NCBI RefSeq assembly: GCF_024198175.1
Contig: NZ_JAJVKV010000002.1
Coordinates: 868,001-932,000 of the forward strand
Source: Pyxidicoccus xibeiensis
GTDB lineage: Bacteria > Myxococcota > Myxococcia > Myxococcales > Myxococcaceae
Direction of reading: 5' to 3'
Length of the DNA: 64,000 nt
Shown here: positions 58,926 to 64,000 of the stretch, one piece after another
How the letters are laid out: each line of letters starts with the position of its first letter
How positions within the stretch are numbered: position 1 is the stretch's first letter
Position numbers and translations under genes: made by a program
The notes under the pieces: model-generated
What the model was told of the DNA's origin: nothing
Databases searched by the model: none
Seen by the model: the letters and a program-made list of their open reading frames with translations, nothing else

Positions 58926-60017
58926 ATGCGACCTCTCGTTCCTCCCTACGTCGAGACCCTCAAGCCGTACGTGCCGGGCAAGCCCATCGAAGAGACCGAG
59001 CGGGAGTTCGGCCTCAAGGGCGTCATCAAGCTGGCGTCGAACGAGAACCCGCTCGGGCCCTCGCCGCGCGCGCTGGAGGCCATGCGCGCGGCGTCCAGCG
59101 GAGCGCACCTCTACCCGGACGCCACGTCCTTCCACCTGGTGCGCCGGCTGGCCACGCACCTGGGCGTGCGGCCGGAGGAAGTCGTACTCGGCAGCGGCTC
59201 CAACGAGCTCATCGAGCTGCTCATCCGGACCTTCACCACGCAGGACGAGGAGATCCTCCTCTGCAAGGGCTCCTTCTCCGCGTACCGCATCTCCGCGCAG
59301 GCGCACGGGCGCCCCTTCGTGGAGGTGCCCATGCGCGAGGGGTACCAGTACGACCTGGAGGCCATGGCCCGGGCCGTCACCCCGCGCACGCGGATGGTGT
59401 TCCTGGCCAACCCGGACAACCCCACGGGCACGGCCTTCGGGCGCAAGGCGCTGGAGGCGTTCCTGGCCGCGGTGCCGCCCGAGGTGCTGGTGGTCCACGA
59501 CGAGGCCTACTTCGAGTTCGTGGAGTGGCCCGACTACGCCAGCGCGGTGGAGCTGTTCCGCAAGCACCCCAACCTGGTGGCGCTGCGCACCTTCAGCAAG
59601 ATTCACGGGCTGGCCGGCGTGCGGCTGGGCTACGGCGTCATGGACGCGAAGCTGGTGTCCTACGTGCAGCGCACGCGCATGCCCTTCAACCTGACGGTGG
59701 TGGCGCAGGCGGCGGGGCTGGCCGCGCTGGACGACGCCGAGCACGTGCGGCGCACGCGCGACAACAACCGCGAGGGCCTGCGCTACTACGGAGAGGAGCT
59801 GCCGAAGCTGGGCGCCTCGCTCACGCACAGCCACGCCAACTTCGTGTTCGCCGACTTCCGCCGGCCCGCGGTGGAACTGTACGAGCTGCTCTTGCGCAAG
59901 GGCGTCATCGTCCGGCCCTTCGCGGGCCAGGGCTTCCCCAACTGCCTGCGCATCTCCGTGGGGACGCCCGCGGAGAACGAGCGGTGCGTGAAGGCCCTGA
60001 AGGAGATCCTCACATGA
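58926..60017 (+). CDS. hisC: histidinol-phosphate aminotransferase
   Basis: 363 residues. PLP enzyme of fold type I: Lys in FSKIHGLAGVRLGYG, NPDNPTGTAF and VVHDEAYFEFVEW. It converts imidazole-acetol phosphate to histidinol phosphate in histidine synthesis; the same family also serves phenylalanine or tyrosine synthesis. Its stop overlaps the cmk start (ATGA). Confidence 0.9.
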   Translation: MRPLVPPYVETLKPYVPGKPIEETEREFGLKGVIKLASNENPLGPSPRALEAMRAASSGAHLYPDATSFHLVRRLATHLGVRPEEVVLGSGSNELIELLIRTFTTQDEEILLCKGSFSAYRISAQAHGRPFVEVPMREGYQYDLEAMARAVTPRTRMVFLANPDNPTGTAFGRKALEAFLAAVPPEVLVVHDEAYFEFVEWPDYASAVELFRKHPNLVALRTFSKIHGLAGVRLGYGVMDAKLVSYVQRTRMPFNLTVVAQAAGLAALDDAEHVRRTRDNNREGLRYYGEELPKLGASLTHSHANFVFADFRRPAVELYELLLRKGVIVRPFAGQGFPNCLRISVGTPAENERCVKALKEILT

Positions 60018-60706
60018 GCGCGCGTCCCTTCATCGTCGCCATCGACGGCCCCGCCGGCGCGGGCAAGTCCTCCGTGTCCAAGCTGCTGGCGCGGCGCATG
60101 GGCTTCGCGCTGGTGGACACCGGCGCCATCTACCGCTGCGTGGCGCTGATGGCCACGCGCGAGCGGATTGCCTTCGACGACGACGCGCGCCTGGGCGAGC
60201 TGATGGGCCGCGTGCACATCCACTTCCAGGTGGTGGGCGAGGAGAACCACGTGTTCCTCGGCGGGCAGGACGTGTCCGGGGACATCCGCACGCCCGAAAT
60301 CTCCATGGCCGCGTCGCAGGTGTCCGGCCGCCCGGTGGTGCGCGCGGGGCTCTTGCAGCTGCAGCGGCGGCTGGCCCTGGAGTCCGGGAAGGGCGCCATC
60401 CTCGAGGGGCGCGACATCGGCACTGTGGTGTTCCCCGACGCGGACGCCAAGTTCTTCCTGGAGGCCAACCCCGAGGTGCGCGCCCGGCGCCGCTTCGAGG
60501 AGCTGTTCCAGAAGGGCGTGGAGAGCACGCTGGAGGAGGTGCTCGCGGACCAGATGAAGCGCGACAAGGACGACTCCGCGCGCGCCGTGGCCCCGCTGAA
60601 GGCGGCCGAGGACGCCGTGCGCATCGACTCCAGCGCGAGCCCCCTGTCCGAGGTGGTGCACCGGCTGGAGGCGGAGATCCTCCGCCTCATGGCCGCGCGG
60701 AAGTAG
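60014..60706 (+). CDS. cmk: cytidylate kinase
   Basis: 230 residues. P-loop DGPAGAGKSS, the DTGAIYRC motif and LEGRDIGTVVFPDADAKFFL. It phosphorylates CMP and dCMP. The start overlaps the hisC stop, so the two are translationally coupled. It converges with the transglycosylase gene 6 bases away. Confidence 0.95.
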   Translation: MSARPFIVAIDGPAGAGKSSVSKLLARRMGFALVDTGAIYRCVALMATRERIAFDDDARLGELMGRVHIHFQVVGEENHVFLGGQDVSGDIRTPEISMAASQVSGRPVVRAGLLQLQRRLALESGKGAILEGRDIGTVVFPDADAKFFLEANPEVRARRRFEELFQKGVESTLEEVLADQMKRDKDDSARAVAPLKAAEDAVRIDSSASPLSEVVHRLEAEILRLMAARK

Positions 60707-60712
60707 CGCGCG

Positions 60713-62854
60713 TCAGAAGTCCACGCCCTCGACGGAGGGCTCGGGCACCTTCAGCGACAGCCGGAGCGGCGTGCCGGCCTTGCCGTAGAAGGCGTGGTAG
60801 AGGAACAGGTCCGCCACCACCTGCTTCACGTAGCCGCGCGTCTCCTTGAACGGAATCGTCTCCACGAAGAGATCCAACGGCAGCGAGCCACGCTCCCGCG
60901 CCCACTTCACCGTCGGGCCCGGCCCCGCGTTGTAGGCCGCCGCCGCCAGCACCGGGTGCGAGAAGCGTTGCATCAGCCGCGACAGGTACCAGGCGCCGTA
61001 GCGGATGTTGCGCTCCGGGGAGAAGAGGTCCGCGGGCGCGGGCGCCGGTTCTTCCAGTCGCTCGGCAATCGCCGTGGCCGTGGGCGGGATGATCTGCATC
61101 AGCCCGCGCGCGTCCGCCGCGCTCATCACCTCCGGCTTGAAGGCACTCTCCCGCCGCATGATGGCCCACACCAGGAAGGGGTCCACCTTGTGCGAGGCCG
61201 CCGCCTGCTCCACCGCGTTGGAGTAGGCCTGCGGGTAGAAGGCCGCCAGCGCGTCCGGCTCGCGCGAGCCGAAGGCCCGGCCCCACAGGTGCCGCGCCGC
61301 CACCGCGTGCGCGTGGCCGTACTCGCCCAGCTTGAGCAGCGCGTGCGCGAAGGGCAGCGCCTGGTCGGCCGTGCGCAGGCGGGCCGCGTGGGCCTCCACC
61401 TCGTCCGCGGCGTCGCGGAACAGGCCCGCGCGCGTCAGCTCCACCGCCAGCTCCAGCTCCGGCGGGCGCGGCAGCTCCAGCTGCTTGGGCGGGCGGGGGA
61501 AGTGCGCGGGCGGCGCGCGCCCCAGCTCCTTGAGCCGCTCGGCCGCCATCAGCGCATAGAACGACGCCGGCGCGGTGGTGATGAGCCCCTCGTACGCAGG
61601 CGCCACCACGTCCGCCTTCTCGCCGCCCAGCTCGCGGCTGCGCGCCATCCAATAGCGCGCCTGCGGCACCATGCTGCTGCGCGGGAAGGCAGTCACCAGG
61701 GCCTCCAGCGCCTCGCGTGCCTTCGCGTACTCCTCCAGCCGCAGGTGCGCCAGGGCGCGGAACCACAGGCCCTCGTCCCGGCGGCGCGAGCGCGGGTAGC
61801 GCTCGGTGAAGGCGGTGAGGGACTTCACCGCGTCCGCGAACCGGCCGCCCTGCAGGTCCAACCAGCCCGCGAAGAAGGCGCCCTCGTCACCCGCGGGCTG
61901 CGAGGGGTACTTCACGTCCAGCGCCGCCATCAGCACGCGGGCCTTCACGTTGTCGTCGCTCCGCAGCGCCCGGCGCGCCACCACCAGGGCCGCCTCGGCG
62001 GCCACGTCCGGCGGGCCCTTCTCCGCGAGGGCCAGGGCCTTCTGCGCGTCCTCCAGCTTCCCCTGCGCGAAGAGGGCCTGCGCGCGCAGCAGCGACACCT
62101 TGGGGCGCTGGGCCTTCGTCAGCTTCGTGCCCTCGAGCAGGTCCAGCTCGTCCAGCGCCCGCTGCGGCGCGCCCGCGTCCAGGAAGCCCTCGGCGCGGCG
62201 CGTGCGCTCGGCGAAGCCCAGCGTCGCCGCGGGCTTCTTCCCCTCGGTGAGCCACTTCACCGCTTCGTCCGCGTAGGGGTGCGAGGGGAAGCGCAGCGCC
62301 ACCGCCAGGAGGTCCGCCACCTGGCCGGCGCGGTTGCCCGAGGCGCCACGCGCCAGGCCGCGCTGATAGAGCAGCTCCGGGGTGGGTGTGGCCTTGGCGG
62401 CGGCCTCCAGCACCCCGGAGGCCTCCTTCGCCTTGCCGGCCTTCAGCAGTGCCTCACCCAGCCGGGCACGGGCCCGGGCGGCGAGCTCGGCGGGGGCCGG
62501 AGGCTGGGCTGCCAGCACCCTGGAAAATTCGCCCGCGGCCCCCGTCGCGTCACCGGCATAGAAGCGCGCCTGCCCCAGGTAGAACGCATGGAAGGGCGCC
62601 AGGGGCGCGGGAGCGGGGTGGGCGGACAGCAGCGCCCTCGCCTCGGCCGCCTGCCCGTCGGAGAGCGCCAGGGTGCCCGCCAGCAGCGCTAATCGGCCAG
62701 CATCGGGGCACTTCTTCGCCACGCAGGCCTCCAGCTCCGCTCGCGCCAGGCCCGCCGCTTCCGGCTTGTGGAGCCTGACTGCTTCCAGCGTCGCTGGGGA
62801 CTGCCCCAGGGCCACTCCCGCAACCAGCCCCGCCACCAGCCCTGTCCAACTCAT
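60713..62854 (-). CDS. soluble lytic murein transglycosylase (Slt-like)
   Basis: 713 residues. Signal peptide (LVAGLVAGVALGQS), ~500 residues of TPR-like helices forming a superhelix, and a C-terminal SLT domain with the catalytic Glu in MRRESAFKPEVMSAADARGL and YNAGPGPTVKW. It cleaves peptidoglycan between MurNAc and GlcNAc with formation of an anhydro ring. AGGAAAG precedes ATG 62854. An in-frame upstream ATG (62959) gives a non-signal start and is not used. Confidence 0.9.
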   Translation of the reverse strand: MSWTGLVAGLVAGVALGQSPATLEAVRLHKPEAAGLARAELEACVAKKCPDAGRLALLAGTLALSDGQAAEARALLSAHPAPAPLAPFHAFYLGQARFYAGDATGAAGEFSRVLAAQPPAPAELAARARARLGEALLKAGKAKEASGVLEAAAKATPTPELLYQRGLARGASGNRAGQVADLLAVALRFPSHPYADEAVKWLTEGKKPAATLGFAERTRRAEGFLDAGAPQRALDELDLLEGTKLTKAQRPKVSLLRAQALFAQGKLEDAQKALALAEKGPPDVAAEAALVVARRALRSDDNVKARVLMAALDVKYPSQPAGDEGAFFAGWLDLQGGRFADAVKSLTAFTERYPRSRRRDEGLWFRALAHLRLEEYAKAREALEALVTAFPRSSMVPQARYWMARSRELGGEKADVVAPAYEGLITTAPASFYALMAAERLKELGRAPPAHFPRPPKQLELPRPPELELAVELTRAGLFRDAADEVEAHAARLRTADQALPFAHALLKLGEYGHAHAVAARHLWGRAFGSREPDALAAFYPQAYSNAVEQAAASHKVDPFLVWAIMRRESAFKPEVMSAADARGLMQIIPPTATAIAERLEEPAPAPADLFSPERNIRYGAWYLSRLMQRFSHPVLAAAAYNAGPGPTVKWARERGSLPLDLFVETIPFKETRGYVKQVVADLFLYHAFYGKAGTPLRLSLKVPEPSVEGVDF

Positions 62855-63210
62855 GTGGTCTTCCTTTCCTGACGCGGCTTTGCGGCCTGCCAACGAGACG
62901 GGCCAGCCGATCATTCCCCTTGCCTTGGAGGGGGGGTGGTTTGACAGCAGGCTCGACAAGTCCTAGATCCGCGCGGCGTCGGGACGGAACCCATGCTGTT
63001 CGGAACCGTCAACATTCGTTGAAAGAGTCCAGACGATTACGTGCTCTTGGGTAGGAAACGTCGGCCCATTGCAACACCTGGAGTGAATCACTAGTTTGCG
63101 CGGCCGTAACGCGCCACTCCGGTCCACCCGCTGCGTAGGCGGGTCCGTCGTCCGGTAGCACTGCTCGTTCACAGCGCTCGGGGGGGGAATCAGCTCAGAG
63201 GGAGGGCTCC
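62855..63210. other. intergenic region between slt-like gene and small Cys/His gene
   Basis: 356 bases. A weak inverted repeat ACCCGC/GCGGGT lies at 63126-63144. A 69-residue minus-strand open frame overlaps the region, but it has no ribosome site or coding-like composition, so no gene is called. Promoters for both flanking genes must lie here, but none is clear. Confidence 0.5.
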
Positions 63211-63444
63211 ATGAAGCCGTGTCCAGCCGATCTGCCGCAAACCATCAACCCCGAGGCCGGGCCGAAGCGTGCCGGCGTCGAGACGCATCGCAACCTGAAC
63301 TGCCACCACTATGACAACTGTCTGGACGAGGCCGTCCGGCGGGGTTGGCAGTCTTTCACGTGCATGAAGTGCCCGATGTACCAGCACGTGGCGCCGCCCC
63401 AGATGGGGCTCGAGGCCTACGCCACGCAGCGCCGTCCCGTCTGA
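63211..63444 (+). CDS. small Cys/His-rich conserved hypothetical protein
   Basis: 77 residues. CHHYDNCLDEAVRRGW and FTCMKCPMYQH supply four Cys and several His, a likely zinc site or zinc-ribbon-like small protein. GGAGGG lies before the ATG. No partner is known, and it is probably cytosolic. Confidence 0.65.
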   Translation: MKPCPADLPQTINPEAGPKRAGVETHRNLNCHHYDNCLDEAVRRGWQSFTCMKCPMYQHVAPPQMGLEAYATQRRPV

Positions 63445-63502
63445 CAGTCCTGAATGTGTCCTGGTCCCGGGGCAGCCCCTGTGTTGGGACAGGGGCGCCA
63501 CG

Positions 63503-64000
63503 TCAGTGGACCGCGGCGTAGATGACGGCGACCCAGTACTGCTTCTTGCCGAAGCGACGGGAGTCTCCCCGCACCACGCCCACGCCCACGCGGTTGTGGG
63601 TGGCATCCGCGAGGCTGCGCGACTCGGGCAGGGCCGTCGGGTCAGACACGACGAAGAAATCCACCGCCACCGTCCCCGCGTCCGGCAGGGCCTGGAAGGC
63701 GCGCTCGTGGAGTGGATTCTCACCGGGCTGCGCCGAGGGCTGGTCCAGCTCCAGCGCCCGCTTCGCGTGGGCCGTTGCCAGCGCTTCCAGCGCCGCGCTG
63801 CGCTCCAGGGGCGGCAGCTTGCGCGTGGCGCGCCAGCGGGTGAGCACGTCGTAGGCCTCCTGCCTCGGGTCGTCCGGCTCCTGCGTCGACGGTGACGCGG
63901 CGGTGAAGACCTCGGTGAGGATGACCTCGTCCCGCCCGCCGACCTTCTGGAAGGCGACACCCACACCCATGAAGCGGAAGCCCGGGTCCAGCAGGTTGCG
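63503..64000 (-). CDS. CAP-superfamily-like secreted protein, C-terminal part (5' end outside window)
   Basis: The frame is open to the right edge, so the start lies beyond 64000. The visible 165 residues begin RNLLDPGFRFMGVGVAFQKV, a CAP/SCP-type strand pattern, and include EALATAHAKRALELDQ and a final block THNRVGVGVVRGDSRRFGKK then QYWVAVIYA, as in SCP-like extracellular proteins. Such proteins are secreted and may bind lipids or act as proteases; the catalytic His/Glu pattern cannot be fixed from this part. Confidence 0.6.
   Translation of the reverse strand, partial: RNLLDPGFRFMGVGVAFQKVGGRDEVILTEVFTAASPSTQEPDDPRQEAYDVLTRWRATRKLPPLERSAALEALATAHAKRALELDQPSAQPGENPLHERAFQALPDAGTVAVDFFVVSDPTALPESRSLADATHNRVGVGVVRGDSRRFGKKQYWVAVIYAAVH

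Noticed and set aside
63085..63110. Short match to a cloning-vector junction (AATCACTAGT followed by a CGCGGCCG stretch)
   Set aside because: Only ten contiguous bases match and the rest of the vector sequence is absent; most likely chance.
62963..63172. 69-residue minus-strand open frame in the slt-to-small-gene gap
   Set aside because: No ribosome binding site, no coding-like composition and no recognisable family; treated as intergenic.

Overview
The window is one contiguous piece of a high-GC chromosome whose gene content points to a myxobacterium of the Myxococcaceae (Myxococcus/Corallococcus type). The main evidence is a DUF2378 (Myxococcus paralogous family) protein, a SitA-like lipoprotein toxin cassette, an AgmX/PglI-like GYF protein, DUF4215 cysteine-rich lipoproteins, many lipoproteins, and an unusual density of Ser/Thr kinases, histidine kinases and fusions of the two. 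No rRNA, tRNA, CRISPR array or insertion sequence was recognised.

Layout. 1-0.6 kb: end of a DEAD-box RNA helicase with a perfect-stem terminator. 0.7-7.4 kb: a DUF2378 protein, an ABC ATPase with a permease-M1 peptidase fusion, and a GH5 lipoprotein. 7.4-10.0 kb: a three-gene minus-strand cassette that looks like a polymorphic lipoprotein toxin with one or two immunity proteins. 10.1-13.4 kb: a peptidoglycan-binding protein, a NarL-type two-component pair and a lipoprotein. 13.5-17.9 kb: a sulfur-handling cluster of E1-like enzyme, TusA, MoaD/ThiS-like carrier, degenerate E1, JAMM protease, APS kinase with a lysine-rich tail, and LarE. 17.9-28.5 kb: minus-strand envelope genes, including a leucine-rich-repeat lipoprotein and an operon of kinase-STAND ATPase, PEGA protein and DUF4215 protein. 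28.6-33.5 kb: small proteins, truA, a GYF/AgmX protein and clpX. 33.5-38.9 kb: a 1775-residue pseudokinase-ATPase-GAF-histidine kinase.

39.0-44.3 kb is the carotenoid region. crtI is followed by an AT-rich islet holding one unknown gene. On the far side of the islet is a second, synonymously diverged copy of the crtI 3' end, then a long carotenoid oxygenase gene. This is the strongest candidate for recent foreign DNA and for an undescribed function.

44.4-54.7 kb is again signalling and stress: a kinase-receiver-cyclase fusion, a short Hsp70, PrkA, a lipoprotein protease, dCMP deaminase, and a histidine-kinase-like protein without an ATP site followed by an NtrC-type regulator. 54.9-64 kb is mostly housekeeping: a two-P-loop Get3/ArsA ATPase, accA, hisC-cmk (overlapping), a soluble lytic transglycosylase, a small Cys/His protein and the end of a CAP-like protein.

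Functional calls rest on motifs read by eye. No database search or structure prediction was run.
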